From Streptomyces sp. HSG2 (GTDB lineage: Bacteria > Actinomycetota > Actinomycetes > Streptomycetales > Streptomycetaceae): a DNA stretch of 64,000 nucleotides. The notes beneath the pieces are model-generated. The model did no database searches. It saw only the letters and a list, made by a program, of their open reading frames with translations, and was not told the DNA's origin. This document shows positions 15,323 through 26,269 of the stretch, one piece after another (the first letter of the stretch is position 1; the number at the start of each line of letters is the position of its first letter). A program made the translations under genes and the position numbers. The stretch is from assembly GCF_016598575.1 (NCBI RefSeq), contig NZ_CP066801.1:434001-498000 (forward strand), read 5' to 3'.

Positions 15323-16507
15323 GTGAGCGTCGCCCTGTGGACATCCGCCGTCTCCGTCCTGTCCCTCGCCGTCTGGCTCTGGCTGCTGCTCGGCCGGGGC
15401 ATGTTCTGGCGCACCGACGTCGGCCTGCCGCCCTCGGCCGCTCCCAGGACCTGGCCTTCCGTCTGCGTCGTGGTGCCCGCCCGCGACGAGGCGGCCGTGC
15501 TGCCGCGGAGCCTGCCCTGCCTGCTCGGGCAGGACTACCCGGGGCGGGCGGAGGTCTTCCTCGTCGACGACGGCAGCACGGACGGCACGGGCGAGCTGGC
15601 GCGCGGGATCGCCCACAGCCGACACGGCCTGCCCCTGACCGTGACCTCTCCGGGCCCGCCGCCGCCCGGCTGGACGGGCAAGCTGTGGGCGGTGCGGCAC
15701 GGCATCGAGCTGGCCCAGGACCGGGCACCGGATCACCTGCTCCTGACGGACGCCGACATCGCGCACGCCCCGGACAGTCTGCGCCGGCTGGTCGCCGCGG
15801 CCGAGACGGGCGGGTACGACGTCGTGTCGCAGATGGCCCGGCTCAGGACGGCGAGCGCGTGGGAGCGGCTGCTGGTTCCGGCCTTCGTGTACTTCTTCGC
15901 GCAGCTCTACCCCTTCCGCCTGATCGGGCGGGAGGGGACCCGGACGGCCGCCGCGGCGGGCGGGTGCGTCCTGCTGAGGTCACGGGCCGCCGAGCGGGCG
16001 CGGATCCCGGAGGCCATCCGCTCCTCGGTGATCGACGACGTGGCGCTGGCCCGCGCCGTCAAGAACGCGGGCGGCCGGGTCTGGCTGGGGCTGGCGGACG
16101 GCGTGGTCAGCGTGCGCGCCTACCCGCGGTTGGGCGACCTGTGGGACATGGTCGCGCGCAGCGCCTACGCACAGCTGAGGCACCGGCCGACGCTGCTGGC
16201 GGGGACCGTGCTCGGGCTGGCGCTGGTCTACCTGGTGCCGCCGACGGCTCTGGTCGTGGGCCTCGTGGCGACCGGGGCCGCGACGGCGCTCCCCGGCGGC
16301 CTGGCGTGGCTGGTGATGTCGGCGACGTATCTGCCGATGCTCCGCCACCACGGACGGCCCGCCCTCTCGGCTCCTCTGCTGCCCTTCACCGCCTCGCTGT
16401 ACCTGCTGATGACGGTGTCCTCGGCGGTGCGACACCGCCGAGGACGGGGAGCGGCCTGGAAGGGCCGCACCTACCCGCGCCCCGAGGCGGTGCCCGAGAA
16501 GAGCTGA
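15323..16507 (+). CDS. Membrane glycosyltransferase family 2 (HpnB-like)
   Basis: A 394-residue GT2 enzyme with an N-terminal membrane helix, then the nucleotide-sugar domain: VCVVVPARDEAAVLPRSL, VFLVDDGSTDGT (DxD-type metal site) and LLLTDADIAHAP, with the acceptor-side SSVIDDVALARAVK. Three to four C-terminal membrane helices follow (LLAGTVLGLALVYLVPP onwards). Length and order match HpnB, the hopene-associated glycosyltransferase family, although hopanoid genes are not nearby. The GTG at 15323 is used; a GTG at 15308 is also in frame. It converges with the TerD gene, with 9 bases between the stops. Confidence 0.82.
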   Translation: MSVALWTSAVSVLSLAVWLWLLLGRGMFWRTDVGLPPSAAPRTWPSVCVVVPARDEAAVLPRSLPCLLGQDYPGRAEVFLVDDGSTDGTGELARGIAHSRHGLPLTVTSPGPPPPGWTGKLWAVRHGIELAQDRAPDHLLLTDADIAHAPDSLRRLVAAAETGGYDVVSQMARLRTASAWERLLVPAFVYFFAQLYPFRLIGREGTRTAAAAGGCVLLRSRAAERARIPEAIRSSVIDDVALARAVKNAGGRVWLGLADGVVSVRAYPRLGDLWDMVARSAYAQLRHRPTLLAGTVLGLALVYLVPPTALVVGLVATGAATALPGGLAWLVMSATYLPMLRHHGRPALSAPLLPFTASLYLLMTVSSAVRHRRGRGAAWKGRTYPRPEAVPEKS

Positions 16508-16516
16508 GGTCGGGGG

Positions 16517-17773
16517 TCACTTTCTGCCCGGTGTCCAGTTCATGCCCCAGCCGTAGGCGCGGTCGACGGCACGCTGCGGGCTGACGCCCCGATCGGGGAC
16601 CAGGTAACGGGCCTCCCGACGGACCACCAGGTCCTGGCCGGTGTTGGTGATCAGCGCCAGGGCGCACACGGTGGACGGGACGGTGCACTCGTCGAGCGAG
16701 AAGTCGACGGGGGCGCCGTGCTCGGGGCGCAGGGTCACGGTGGCGTGCAGGTCGGCGAAGGACCGGGCGCCCTCGTAGATCGTGACGAAGACCAGGATGC
16801 GCCGGAACCGCTGTCGGTGGTCCAGGCTGACCGTGAGGTTCTCGCCGGTGGTGACGGCCCCCGTGCGGTCGTCGCCGTCGAGGCGGATGTAGGGGGGTCG
16901 GCCGAGGTCCCCGAAGGCGTTCCCGAGGGCTTGGACGACGCCCTTGCGGCCGTCGGTGAGCTCGTACAGCGCGCACAGGTCGAGGTCGAGGTCGCGCGCC
17001 GAGGCGGCGCGCGCCAGTCTGCGGGCCCAGCCGGAGGAGGAGGTCTCCTCGCGCGACCGCCAGTTCAGGTTCACCCGGAGCGCGCCGGCGGAGCCACCCT
17101 GTTTGGTCAGCGAGACCGACGGCGCCGCCTTGGTCAACGTCACCTTGGCGGGGCGGGGCGCCGGCGACTCGGGCGAGGGGGTCGGGGGAGGCGGGGCGGC
17201 GGGTGCGGGAGTGTTTCCGACGGGCGGGGCGGCGGGAGGGGTCTGCCCGGGGTCATCGACGGAGATGCCGTAGTCGGTGGCGAGCCCCGCGAGCCCGGCC
17301 CGGTACCCCTGGCCGACGGCGCGGAACTTCCACGCCCCCTGCCTGCGGTAGAACTCTCCGAGCACGAAGGCCGTCTCGACGGTGGCGCCCGGATCGTCGA
17401 AGCGGGCGACGACCTCGCCCCGCGCCGCGTCGCGGACCTCCACCCGGAGGTCGGGCACCTCCCCGAAGGCACCTCCGTCTGCCGAGGCGACCACGATCAC
17501 GCTCGTGACGGAGGGCTCGACCCGCGCCAGGTCCACGAGGAGAGTGTCGGTGGCGCGACCCGCCTCCACCCGCTTGCCCTCGTGACGGACGGCCCGCGAG
17601 GGGTGTTCGGTCTGGTTGTAGAAGACGAGGTCGTCGTCGGAGCGGACCCTGCCCTCCACGAGCAGGAGCGCCGAGGCGTCCGCGTCGGGTACGCCGGGCC
17701 CGGTCCGCCAGCCCAACTCCACCCTCAGCGACGCCGTCGGCACGGGGGTGTTGGACCCCTTGGGCATCGACAT
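16517..17773 (-). CDS. Tandem TerD-domain protein
   Basis: A 418-residue protein with two TerD/TerZ-type calcium-binding domains. The first (about 12-190) carries [17 protein letters not shown] and [22 protein letters not shown]. The second (about 240-415) carries [21 protein letters not shown] and [21 protein letters not shown] Pro-rich linker of about 45 residues ([17 protein letters not shown]) separates them. TerD proteins belong to the tellurite/stress Ter system. In Streptomyces single TerD genes affect differentiation and calcium response. The ATG at 17773 has the strong ribosome site GGGGGAGGG. No other ter genes are near. Confidence 0.88.
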   Translation of the reverse strand: MSMPKGSNTPVPTASLRVELGWRTGPGVPDADASALLLVEGRVRSDDDLVFYNQTEHPSRAVRHEGKRVEAGRATDTLLVDLARVEPSVTSVIVVASADGGAFGEVPDLRVEVRDAARGEVVARFDDPGATVETAFVLGEFYRRQGAWKFRAVGQGYRAGLAGLATDYGISVDDPGQTPPAAPPVGNTPAPAAPPPPTPSPESPAPRPAKVTLTKAAPSVSLTKQGGSAGALRVNLNWRSREETSSSGWARRLARAASARDLDLDLCALYELTDGRKGVVQALGNAFGDLGRPPYIRLDGDDRTGAVTTGENLTVSLDHRQRFRRILVFVTIYEGARSFADLHATVTLRPEHGAPVDFSLDECTVPSTVCALALITNTGQDLVVRREARYLVPDRGVSPQRAVDRAYGWGMNWTPGRK

Positions 17774-18065
17774 GTCCCTCCCCCCATCGGCACCCCGTCG
17801 CCGGGCGGACCCCGGCGCACGGTCCATTCTGGTTTCCCCACCCTGTCACCCCGGGACGCCTGGCAGAAACCCCGTCGCGGGACCACCGAGGTCGAACGGC
17901 CGGCGGCAAGCGGGAGGAAGCGCCCCCGACCGGAAGATCGTCACGCAAGATGCACCTTTTGGCCAACTTCACTCGCATAGGTGATCAGGGGGTGCGACGG
18001 GCACGGAAAACCAACCTTCCTGTCAGTCTCCCCAACCGGCACATCGTGGGCTTTACTTGTGTGCC
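17774..18065. other. Intergenic region upstream of terD and the Pro-rich protein gene
   Basis: A divergent control region. The last 120 bases before 18066 are less GC-rich than the surroundings (ATGCACCTTTTGGCCAACTT near 17949), so promoters are likely here, but no clear hexamer pair was assigned. Confidence 0.4.
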
Positions 18066-18494
18066 ATGACCTCCCCCCGCTCCGCCTACGGCGGCGGCCA
18101 CTACTCCGCCGTTTTCCCGGAGACCCCGATCTACGACTCGCTCGTGGCCGAGCGAGGCACCCCGCAGATCGCGCCCATCCGGGTTCCCGCCGCCTACGAG
18201 GCACCGGTCGGCCACGTGCCGGCGCTGCCCGGCACTGTGCCCGCCCTCCCGGCGCCCCCCGTCCAGCCGTCGTACGGCTACCCGCAGGCTCCCATCCCGC
18301 AGCACGCCCCGCCGCAGCAGGCGCCCGCGCCCCACTTCCCCGCACAGGCGCCGCCGCCACGCGGCTACCCCGGCCCGCAGCGGCCGATGGCGCCGAACCC
18401 GGCGGGGTTCGAGTCGATGCGCCCGGCGGCGCCCCGCCCGGCCCCGGCGCCCTACCAGCAGCAGTATCCGGACCAGCAGTACCGCGCCTACTGA
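18066..18494 (+). CDS. Pro/Gln-rich small protein (DUF6643-like)
   Basis: A 142-residue protein with a conserved N-terminus (YGGGHYSA, ETPIYDSLVAERGTPQIAPIRVPAAYE) and a low-complexity Pro/Ala/Gln/Tyr tail. This architecture is conserved in Streptomyces under DUF6643, of unknown function. The ATG at 18066 is preferred over a TTG nine bases earlier because the conserved N-terminus begins MTSPRS. It is followed 40 bases later by the MOSC gene in the same direction, so the two may share a transcript. Confidence 0.72.
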   Translation: MTSPRSAYGGGHYSAVFPETPIYDSLVAERGTPQIAPIRVPAAYEAPVGHVPALPGTVPALPAPPVQPSYGYPQAPIPQHAPPQQAPAPHFPAQAPPPRGYPGPQRPMAPNPAGFESMRPAAPRPAPAPYQQQYPDQQYRAY

Positions 18495-18534
18495 GCGGGG
18501 CACGGGCCCCGAAGGCTCCTGACAGGATGGGTCG

Positions 18535-19359
18535 ATGACGAACGCGCGTCTGGAGTCGATCCACGTCCATCCGGTCAAGTCCCTGCGAGGTCGGTCACCC
18601 GACGAGGCCACCGTGGAGCCCTGGGGGCTGGCCGGGGACCGGCGCTGGGCGCTGATCGACGCCACCGGGCGCGTCGTGACGCAGCGCCAGCGCCCGGAGT
18701 TGGCCCTGGCCTCGGCCGAGGAGGTCCCCGGTGGGGTGCGGCTCTCGGCGCCCGGGGCGGCGCCCCTCACGGTGGCGACACCGCGGTCGGGGGCGACTGT
18801 CGGGGTGACGATCTTCCGGGACGAGGTGAAGGCCCTGCCCGCCGAGGACCCGGCCGCGCACGCCTGGTGCGGCTCGCTCGTGGGGGCCGGGGCGCGCCTG
18901 GTCCACCTGGACGAACCGGCCACGCGGCGCCCCGTCGACCCCGAGTACGCGCGGCCGGGCGAGACCGTCTCCCTCGCCGACGGCTTCCCCCTGCTGCTGG
19001 CGACGTCCGGTTCGCTCGACGCCCTGAACACGATGATCGGGCAGGGGCGGCACGCGGACCAAGGGCCGCTTCCGATGAACCGCTTCCGGCCCAACGTGGT
19101 CGTCTCCGGCACCGAACCCTGGGCCGAGGACGCCTGGAGACGTGTGGCGATCGGCGAGGTGGAGTTCCGTGTGGCCAAGCCGTGCGGCCGGTGTGTGGTC
19201 ACCACCACGGACCAGTCGACGGCCGCGCGCGGCCGGGAACCGCTGCACACCCTGGGGCGCCATCGCAAGCGCGAGGGCAGGCTGGTGTTCGGACAGAATC
19301 TGGTGCCGTTGGGCACGGGAACGGTCAGGGTCGGCGACCCGGTCGTCGTGGTCGCGTAG
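18535..19359 (+). CDS. MOSC domain-containing protein
   Basis: A 274-residue protein with the N-terminal MOSC beta-barrel (about 3-120: [43 protein letters not shown]) and the C-terminal MOSC domain (about 130-272). The latter holds the conserved Cys in [15 protein letters not shown], which in MOSC proteins binds or transfers molybdenum-cofactor sulfur. MARC-like and YcbX-like proteins with this layout act in reduction of N-hydroxylated compounds; whether this one does is unknown. The ATG start is 5 bases after a GGATGGGTCG stretch. Confidence 0.85.
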   Translation: MTNARLESIHVHPVKSLRGRSPDEATVEPWGLAGDRRWALIDATGRVVTQRQRPELALASAEEVPGGVRLSAPGAAPLTVATPRSGATVGVTIFRDEVKALPAEDPAAHAWCGSLVGAGARLVHLDEPATRRPVDPEYARPGETVSLADGFPLLLATSGSLDALNTMIGQGRHADQGPLPMNRFRPNVVVSGTEPWAEDAWRRVAIGEVEFRVAKPCGRCVVTTTDQSTAARGREPLHTLGRHRKREGRLVFGQNLVPLGTGTVRVGDPVVVVA

Positions 19360-19664
19360 TCCGCCGCCGGGTCGGCCTTGTCGAGTCCCGCGCGGGCTCC
19401 GCACGACGACGGGTCGCGCCGTCGGTTCGCCCCGCCCGGGGTCTTCCCCCGCCCGGCCGGTCCGGGGCGCCCGCGGCGACGGCGTGCGGACCCTCTGAGT
19501 CGGTCGAACGGCATTGCGCCTACCGTCAACCCCGTTGGCGCGCGCACGCTACGGTGGAGCCGCCGAGGGCCTCGGTACGGATCCGCGCGGCGAGGACGCC
19601 GCGCCGCCGCGCCCCGGGAGCGAACGAACCGTCAGCTACGACGAGGTGGGGGCAGAGCAGCACC
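19360..19664. other. Intergenic region before the beta-helix/AAA gene
   Basis: About 305 bases with no gene and no clear terminator or promoter hexamer pair that I could defend. Confidence 0.4.
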
Positions 19665-22109
19665 ATGGCACAGGGCACGGTCCAGGTGACGCACACCGGC
19701 ACGTCGCGGTGGCGGCGCCGAACGGGGGAATACGCTTCGCTCGCCGCCGCCTTGGAGGCGGCGGCCGACGGCGACGTGCTCACCGTTGCCCCCGGCACCT
19801 ACCGGGAGAACCTCGTGGTCCACCAGGCCGTCACGTTGCGCGGGCCGGTGGGGACGGGCGGCTCGGTCCGGATCGCCCCGAGCGACGGGGTGCCCCTCGT
19901 GCTGCGGGCGTCGGCGATCGTGGAGGACCTGCACGTGGAGGGGCAGGACACCACGGCGCCCGCCCTGCTCGTGGAGGACGGCACGCCCGAGTTGTCCAAC
20001 ATCCGCGTGGTCACCCGCTCCGCGGTGGGCATCGAGGTCCGCGGCGGGGCCCGGCCCACCGTCCGGCGCTGCACGGTCGACAACCCCGCCGGAATCGGCA
20101 TCGCCGTCGTCGACGGGGCCGGTGGCTCCTTCGAGGACTGCGAGGTCCTGGCGGCGGGGCAGGCGGGGGTGGCGGTGCGATCCGGCGCCCGGCCTCGCCT
20201 CGCGCGGTGTCGCGTCCACCACTCCGGGGGCTCGGGGCTGTCCGCCACGGGCGAGGGCACCGGGTTGGAGGCGGTCGGATGCGAGGTGTACGAGGTCCGG
20301 GGCAACGGCGTGCAGGTGACGACGCGTGCGACGGCGCATCTGACCGACTGCGAGGTGCGCCGCACCACCTCCGACGGCGTCACCCTGGACACCGACGCCG
20401 TGCTGACCCTCGCGGACTGTCGGATCCACGACATCCCGGAGAACGCCGTGGATCTTCGGTCCCGTTCGGTGCTGACGCTGACGCGGACCAGCGTGCGGCA
20501 GTTCGGGCGCAACGGCCTGTCGGTGTGGGACCCGGGCACGCGGGTGGACGCCGACCAGTGCGAGATCTCGGACAGCACCGGCGACTATCCCGCGGTCTGG
20601 GTGAGCGACGGCGCGACGGCGGTGCTGGACTCGTGCCGGGTGCGGGACGTGCCCGACGCGTTGTTCGTCCTGGACCGGGGATCCCGCGCCGATGTCGTCG
20701 ACAGCGAGTTCTCCCGCGTGCGCAACACCGCCGTGTCGGTGAGCGACGGTGCCACAGCCCAGTTGGACGATTGCCGGGTCCGCGAGGCCTCTACGGGCGC
20801 GTGGTTCCGTGACCACGGCAGCGGGGGCACCCTGAGCAACTGCGCGTTGGACGACACCCGCACCGGCGTGATCGTCACCAAGGGCGCGGACCCGACCGTC
20901 GAGCGCTGCACCGTGGGGTCCCCCTCCGAGGCCGGGTTCTACGTCTCGGCGGGCGGACGCGGTAGCTTCGTCGGCTGCCGGGTGACGGACAGCGACGGCT
21001 ACGGCTTCCATGTCATCGACGGTTGCCGGACCACCCTGCGGGGGTGCCGTACGGAGCGCTGCGCGCGGGGCGGCTACGAGTTCGCGGGAGCGGAGCCCGC
21101 CGGTTCCGTCGCGGAGGCGGGCCCACTCGTGGAGGAGTGCACCGGCGACGAGAGCGCGGAGTCGCTTCTCGCGCCCCCGGTGCCGTCCCCGACGGTACGG
21201 CCCACGACGGGAACCACGGGACTGCTCGGCATGATCCCGGTGCAGCGCTCCGGCGAACAGGAGCCCGCCGTACGGGTCGCCGAGCCCGAACGCCCCTCGC
21301 GCACCGCGCGGACGGTGATGGGCGAACTGGACGCCTTGGTCGGCCTGGACAGCGTCAAGCGGGAGGTCCGGGCGCTCACCGACATGATCGAGGTGGGTCG
21401 ACGGCGCCAACGAGCCGGGCTGAAGGCGGCCTCCGTCAAGCGCCATCTCGTCTTCACCGGTTCGCCGGGGACCGGAAAGACGACGGTGGCCCGCCTGTAC
21501 GGCGAGATCCTCGCCTCTCTCGGGGTCCTGGAACGGGGGCACCTCGTCGAGGTCTCCCGCGTGGACCTCGTCGGCGAGCACATCGGCTCCACGGCGATAC
21601 GCACCCAGGAGGCGTTCGAACGCGCCCACGGCGGTGTGCTCTTCATCGACGAGGCGTACGCTCTGTCTCCGGAGGACGCGGGCCGCGACTTCGGCAAGGA
21701 GGCCATCGACACCCTGGTGAAACTCATGGAGGACCACCGGGACTCGGTGGTGGTCATCGTCGCCGGATACACCGCCGAGATGGAACGCTTCCTGTCGGTC
21801 AATCCCGGTGTGGCCTCCCGTTTCTCCCGGACGGTCACCTTCGGCGACTACGGTCCCGGGGAGCTGCTGAGGATCGTGGAGCAGCAGGCCGAGGAGCACG
21901 AGTACCATCTCGCGCCCGGCACCCGCGAGAACCTGTTGGCGTACTTCGCGGCACTGCCCAAGGGTCCCGCCTTCGGCAACGGCCGGACCGCGCGACAGAC
22001 GTTCGAGGCCATGGTGGAACGCCACGCCAGTCGGGTCGCCCAGCACGCCGACCCCAGCACCGACGACCTCACCCTTCTGCACGTGGAGGATCTGCCGGTT
22101 CTCCCCTGA
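19665..22109 (+). CDS. Right-handed beta-helix / AAA+ ATPase fusion (CbxX/EccA-like)
   Basis: An 814-residue protein in two halves. Residues about 15-500 are a repeated parallel beta-helix with many turns of the type [13 protein letters not shown] / [12 protein letters not shown] / [12 protein letters not shown], each about 22-24 residues and spaced by conserved Cys and Gly. After a linker (about 505-560), residues 565-814 form one CbxX/CfqX-type AAA+ ATPase. It has Walker [10 protein letters not shown] near 599, Walker [11 protein letters not shown] near 660, sensor-type NPGVASRF and a C-terminal lid. Related AAA domains occur in EccA of type VII secretion and in SpoVK. No esx genes are adjacent, so the substrate is unknown. 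The 3' end overlaps the convergent hydrolase gene by 41 bases. Confidence 0.88.
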   Translation: MAQGTVQVTHTGTSRWRRRTGEYASLAAALEAAADGDVLTVAPGTYRENLVVHQAVTLRGPVGTGGSVRIAPSDGVPLVLRASAIVEDLHVEGQDTTAPALLVEDGTPELSNIRVVTRSAVGIEVRGGARPTVRRCTVDNPAGIGIAVVDGAGGSFEDCEVLAAGQAGVAVRSGARPRLARCRVHHSGGSGLSATGEGTGLEAVGCEVYEVRGNGVQVTTRATAHLTDCEVRRTTSDGVTLDTDAVLTLADCRIHDIPENAVDLRSRSVLTLTRTSVRQFGRNGLSVWDPGTRVDADQCEISDSTGDYPAVWVSDGATAVLDSCRVRDVPDALFVLDRGSRADVVDSEFSRVRNTAVSVSDGATAQLDDCRVREASTGAWFRDHGSGGTLSNCALDDTRTGVIVTKGADPTVERCTVGSPSEAGFYVSAGGRGSFVGCRVTDSDGYGFHVIDGCRTTLRGCRTERCARGGYEFAGAEPAGSVAEAGPLVEECTGDESAESLLAPPVPSPTVRPTTGTTGLLGMIPVQRSGEQEPAVRVAEPERPSRTARTVMGELDALVGLDSVKREVRALTDMIEVGRRRQRAGLKAASVKRHLVFTGSPGTGKTTVARLYGEILASLGVLERGHLVEVSRVDLVGEHIGSTAIRTQEAFERAHGGVLFIDEAYALSPEDAGRDFGKEAIDTLVKLMEDHRDSVVVIVAGYTAEMERFLSVNPGVASRFSRTVTFGDYGPGELLRIVEQQAEEHEYHLAPGTRENLLAYFAALPKGPAFGNGRTARQTFEAMVERHASRVAQHADPSTDDLTLLHVEDLPVLP

Positions 22110-24441
22110 CGGCCCGCGCCCCACCGGTCGGCTCGGCCTCGCGCGGCCCGGGCACCTCGGTGGCCAGGCGGCGGAGAATTTCTCGACGCTCCTCGGCGAA
22201 CACCGGGTCGGCCTGATAGTCGGAGTGGCCGAGCACCGGCGAGGGCAACGGGTGGCGGTCGGTCCGCCGGAACGACAGGGGGTCCGCGAGAGGCTCGCGG
22301 TCGACCTCGACCAGGCCCACCGGCCCCCCGATCGGGTCGGTGAGCCGGTGGAGGTTCCGCCAACAGGCCACCTGGGTCCGCAGGGATCGGAGCGCGGCGG
22401 GACCGAAGTGCGCCGGGAACCAGCGCCCGTAGAGGCGCTCCAGGGGTGAGCCGTAGGTGAGCAGCCCGACCCGGCCGCGCGTCACGGGGTCCAGTTGCCA
22501 GGCCGCCGCCGCCGCCAGCACACTGCCCTGGGAGTGCCCGGAGAGGACCAGGTTTCCCCCGGTGGCACGCGTCCAGGTCACGATCCGCCAGGTCAGGTCC
22601 GGCACGGCACGTTCGGCATAGCAGGGCGGGGCGAACGGATGCGTGGCGCGCGGCCAGAAGGTGCCGACGTCCCAGAGGATGCCGACGGTGCGGCGAGCTC
22701 CGGTGTCCCGGTAGGCACGGCGTCCCCAGGCGAGGAACGCCGCCAGCCCGAGGCCCACCAGCCAGGACCCCAACGCCTGGGAGGTCCGCACGGCCCCGCG
22801 CACCAGGTCGGGGGCGGAGTTCGCCGCGTCGGCCGGGGCCCGGTCCGTGGCCAGGGCGCACGCGAGGGCGCAGGCGCCGCAGAGGAAGGCCGCGACGGCG
22901 GTGACCGCGACCACCAGGGAGGCGCGGTCGGTCAGCGTCGCCATGGCGCGGATCGTGGCGACCCGGCGGGCGCGAGCGGTGTCCGGTCCCCGGGCTCCGG
23001 TGACCGGGCCGCCGTCGGCAGAGCGAGGGGCCGCTCCGGGGAAGCCGGACCGGGCCCGCGCCCAGGCGCCCAGGGCGAGCGCACCGCACAGCCCCGGCAC
23101 CAGCGTGAGCAGCGGAGGGATCGCGGAGGTCTGCCACGTCGTCAGCGCGGGCGCCTCGGCCCCGTCAAGCCAGTCCGAGACCCGTTGGACGAGGCCCGCG
23201 GACATCACCGCGCCGAGGGCGCAGGCCAGCACGGCGACCGCGGGACCTCCGAAGCCGCGCAGGGCGGCACGCGGGTCGTCCCCGGATCGACGGAGCGCGG
23301 CCGTCACCCCGACGAGCGAGCAGATCAGAAGGCCCTGGGCCAGCGCGATCCCGCCGAAGACCGGGCCGCCGGGCAACCGCCCGACGCTCTCCCAACCCGG
23401 GCGTGCCCAGCAGGCGTAGACGAGGGCCAGGACGAGCAGCGACAGCGCGGCCGTCGGAAGGCGTCGTACCAGGTGACCGTCCAGGGCGCGGTCCAGCCGG
23501 ATCTCGCTCCGGCCGCGGCGACAGACCACGTACGTCACGACCACGAATCCCCCGGCGAGCGCCGCCATCAACACCCATCCCAGGACGTCGAGAAGGGCGG
23601 AGCCCGTCCGCGCCCGGTCGAACGCCGCGGCGGGTGCGCCGACCGCCGCGGCGACGGTGAACAGGCCCGCCGCCGTGTGCGCGGAACGCAGCCGGGCCAC
23701 GAGGCGGCGCCCGTACCAGAAGCCCGGTCGGCCCAGGGCGGTGAATCCGGAGTCGCCGGGCTCCTTGGACGGCCGGTCCAATGGTTCCTGGGCCTCGTAG
23801 TCGCGCCAGGTGCGCAGGGACAGGTACCACAGCAGTGCGGTGAGCCCGGCGGGCACCAGCGCCGCCGCCGCGAGCCTCCGCCCGGGAACGCCCCACCAGC
23901 CGGCGTCCCGGCCGGCGAGGGAGGACGAGTCCGTGACCGGCAATCGGGTCGCGCAGGTCGGCGAGCCGGCGCACTGCCAGGCCCCCAGGTCGAGGGCGAC
24001 CTCGCAGGCGGTGGCGACGAACAGCACCGTCAGCGTGAGCCCGAGGAGCCGTAGCAGCAAGCCGTACAGGCGGGCCGCGCGCTCGCCACCCGTCGCCGGT
24101 GGGCGCATCCAGTGGGCCAGGTTGACCACCATGAACGGCAGCAGGAGCAGCCACAGGGCGCGGCCGGCGTCGCCGGAGGTGAGATTGCACCACACGTAGG
24201 CCTCGGGGACGGGGCGCCGGCGCTCGGGGTCGGACTCGGCGTCCGCGTCGGCCCTTCGCCGGAAGAGGGCCGCCGTCCCGTCGCCGGAGACGCGGACGGT
24301 CCTCGGGTCGTCGAGCATCCGCTGCGGTGTCGCGCCTCCCACACCGTGCACCAGGAGTTCCAGGGCGGCGCGTTCGGTCCCGCCACGTCGGGCGGGGGAG
24401 CCGGGGCCCACCGCCAGGTCCCCCGTCCTTGTCGTGTCCAC
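22069..24441 (-). CDS. Large membrane protein with lipase-like GHSQG hydrolase domain
   Basis: A 790-residue protein. A short alpha/beta start ([16 protein letters not shown], an oxyanion-type HGxGG) is followed by about nine membrane helices (about 90-560). A C-terminal hydrolase segment holds the nucleophile elbow [18 protein letters not shown] (about 655). The hydrolase core is thus interrupted by a membrane insertion. Such proteins are widespread in Streptomyces without known function; a membrane lipid or ester hydrolase is inferred. The GTG at 24441 gives the conserved N-terminus. Its last 41 bases overlap the end of the beta-helix/AAA gene tail to tail. Confidence 0.72.
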   Translation of the reverse strand: MDTTRTGDLAVGPGSPARRGGTERAALELLVHGVGGATPQRMLDDPRTVRVSGDGTAALFRRRADADAESDPERRRPVPEAYVWCNLTSGDAGRALWLLLLPFMVVNLAHWMRPPATGGERAARLYGLLLRLLGLTLTVLFVATACEVALDLGAWQCAGSPTCATRLPVTDSSSLAGRDAGWWGVPGRRLAAAALVPAGLTALLWYLSLRTWRDYEAQEPLDRPSKEPGDSGFTALGRPGFWYGRRLVARLRSAHTAAGLFTVAAAVGAPAAAFDRARTGSALLDVLGWVLMAALAGGFVVVTYVVCRRGRSEIRLDRALDGHLVRRLPTAALSLLVLALVYACWARPGWESVGRLPGGPVFGGIALAQGLLICSLVGVTAALRRSGDDPRAALRGFGGPAVAVLACALGAVMSAGLVQRVSDWLDGAEAPALTTWQTSAIPPLLTLVPGLCGALALGAWARARSGFPGAAPRSADGGPVTGARGPDTARARRVATIRAMATLTDRASLVVAVTAVAAFLCGACALACALATDRAPADAANSAPDLVRGAVRTSQALGSWLVGLGLAAFLAWGRRAYRDTGARRTVGILWDVGTFWPRATHPFAPPCYAERAVPDLTWRIVTWTRATGGNLVLSGHSQGSVLAAAAAWQLDPVTRGRVGLLTYGSPLERLYGRWFPAHFGPAALRSLRTQVACWRNLHRLTDPIGGPVGLVEVDREPLADPLSFRRTDRHPLPSPVLGHSDYQADPVFAEERREILRRLATEVPGPREAEPTGGARAVRGEPADPPRAEG

Positions 24442-24776
24442 TCGCGCCCCCAGCCGACGCCTCGTCGAATCTCGACACACCGAACGTTGTCGGGGATCCC
24501 CGACGGCGGCGTCCTCGGGGGCGCCGCGCTTCCGCTCGGGGGCGCACCCGGCCCGCCACCCGACGGCCGGACGGTCGTCGAGGACATCCGGTCCACGTGC
24601 TGGCAGGATCGCCGCCGGAGGGCCCTCGCACACCTTTCGACACGAACTCTCCCCGAGGCCGGCCGGATCGCCGTCGCCGGCGCGGGGCCGACCGCCGGGC
24701 CCCGTGGGTGTGGTCGATCGACGGCGGCGACGGGAGGTTCGCCTCCGTGTCGGCCGGGGTCGGGTGGGGGACGGGG
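24442..24776. other. Intergenic region upstream of the membrane hydrolase gene
   Basis: About 335 bases between the Cds1-like stop and the hydrolase start on the same strand. No gene and no defensible hairpin or promoter pair was found. Confidence 0.4.
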
Positions 24777-25904
24777 TCAGTCGGACCAGACGCCCGAGCG
24801 CAGCAGGCTTTCGATCGCCCTCGTGTACGGAGCGATGTCCAGACCCCGCTCGTCCAGCCACGTGTCCGAGTAGTACTTGTCGAGATAGCGCTCCCCCGGG
24901 TCGCACAACAGGGTGACCACGCTGCCGCGCTCCCCCGCCGCCACCATCTCGGCGACTATCTTGAGAGCGCTCCACAACCCGGTGCCGGTGGAGCCGCCCG
25001 CCTTGCGGCCTATCGCTCGTTCCAGAGCCCGTACGGAGGCGACACTCGCGGCGTCCGGCACCTTCATCATCCGGTCGATGGCACCGGGGACGAAACTGGG
25101 CTCCATGCGGGGACGACCGATGCCCTCGATGCGGGAGCCGCTCTCGCAGACCACGTCCTGGTCACCGGTGGTCCAACCCTCGAAGAAGCAGGAGTTGTCC
25201 GGGTCCGCGACGCAGACACGCGTGTCGTACTGCATGTAGTGCACGTAGCGGGCGAGGGTCGCGGAGGTGCCGCCGGTGCCTGCGGTCGCCACGATCCAGG
25301 CCGGCTCGGGGAACCGCTCCAGCCGCAACTGTCGGAAGATGGACTCGGCGATGTTGTTGTTGCCGCGCCAGTCCGTGGCCCGCTCGGCGTAGGTGAACTG
25401 GTCCATGTAGTGGCCGCCCGTCTCGGCCGCCAGACGGGCGGATTCCTCGTACAACCGGCGGGAGTCGTCCACGAAGTGACACCGGCCACCGTGGAACTCG
25501 ATCAGGCGGATCTTCTCGGCGCTCGTGCCACGCGGCATGACCGCGATGAACGGCACGCCGATCAGGTTGGCGAAGTAGGCCTCGGAGACGGCCGTCGAAC
25601 CGCTGGAGGCCTCGATCACCGGGCGGTCCGGACGGATCCAGCCATTGCACAGGCCGTAGAGGAAGAGCGAGCGGGCGAGTCGGTGCTTGAGGCTGCCGGT
25701 CGGATGGGTCGACTCGTCCTTGAGGTACAGGTCGATCCCCCAGTGCTCGGGGAGCGGGAAGAGCAGGAGGTGGGTGTCGGCCGAACGGTTGCTGTCGGCC
25801 TGCACCTTGCGTACGGCGTCTTTCAGCCACGCTCGGTAGTCCGGGTCGCTGCGGTCCACGTCGAGGGTGGCACGGGCGGCTCGGATCGATGCTGGTGTGG
25901 TCAC
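24777..25904 (-). CDS. PLP-dependent cysteine synthase/desulfhydrase family (Cds1-like)
   Basis: A 375-residue fold-type II PLP enzyme. The Schiff-base Lys is in [17 protein letters not shown] (about residue 73). The phosphate-binding loop is [12 protein letters not shown] and the substrate loop is [14 protein letters not shown], with conserved Ser/Thr. GSLKHRLA and the long C-terminus resemble mycobacterial Cds1 (Rv3684), an L-cysteine desulfhydrase yielding sulfide, pyruvate and ammonia. Cysteine synthase activity is the alternative. A promoter-like pair lies 84 bases upstream (25988-26016). The gene is monocistronic as far as can be seen. Confidence 0.82.
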   Translation of the reverse strand: MTTPASIRAARATLDVDRSDPDYRAWLKDAVRKVQADSNRSADTHLLLFPLPEHWGIDLYLKDESTHPTGSLKHRLARSLFLYGLCNGWIRPDRPVIEASSGSTAVSEAYFANLIGVPFIAVMPRGTSAEKIRLIEFHGGRCHFVDDSRRLYEESARLAAETGGHYMDQFTYAERATDWRGNNNIAESIFRQLRLERFPEPAWIVATAGTGGTSATLARYVHYMQYDTRVCVADPDNSCFFEGWTTGDQDVVCESGSRIEGIGRPRMEPSFVPGAIDRMMKVPDAASVASVRALERAIGRKAGGSTGTGLWSALKIVAEMVAAGERGSVVTLLCDPGERYLDKYYSDTWLDERGLDIAPYTRAIESLLRSGVWSD

Positions 25905-25987
25905 GGCGGGGGCTCCTTACACTGCGCCGGGACGACGGGGCGCGCGCCCGACACTCCGATGATAACGCCCTCAACACCCCTCTCACC

Positions 25988-26016
25988 TGCATAAACACAT
26001 CTTTGGGGACCTCCAA
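25988..26016 (-). promoter_or_regulatory. Probable sigma-70-type promoter of the Cds1-like gene
   Basis: On the minus strand TTGGAG (26016-26011), 17 bases, then TATGCA (25993-25988), within an unusually AT-rich patch. The expected start lies near 25981, giving a leader of about 77 nt. Confidence 0.5.
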
Positions 26017-26269
26017 GCGCGGTTGCGGACGCCGCCGGGTGGTCAGAGCCGGCTCACCGTCGCACATCGGGGGCGCGTGACCCGCGCACGGCCCGGCGCA
26101 GACGAGATCTCGCACGAATCCGGGCGGAGCACGTACTGGTGTGCGGCACCGGCGGCGGGCAGACTGCATCAGGCGGGCAGGTCCCGCCGCGGGCAGAGGG
26201 GAACACGGTGCGCGCCGGAACCGCCGCACGGGGCCGGTCCGGCGCACCGACGCGCTATGAGGGGCGGCC

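Noticed and set aside
22495..24054. A 519-codon plus-strand open frame opposite the membrane hydrolase gene
   Set aside because: Low-complexity Gly/Arg/Pro translation with no ribosome site, opposite a gene with clear membrane helices and a GHSQG motif.
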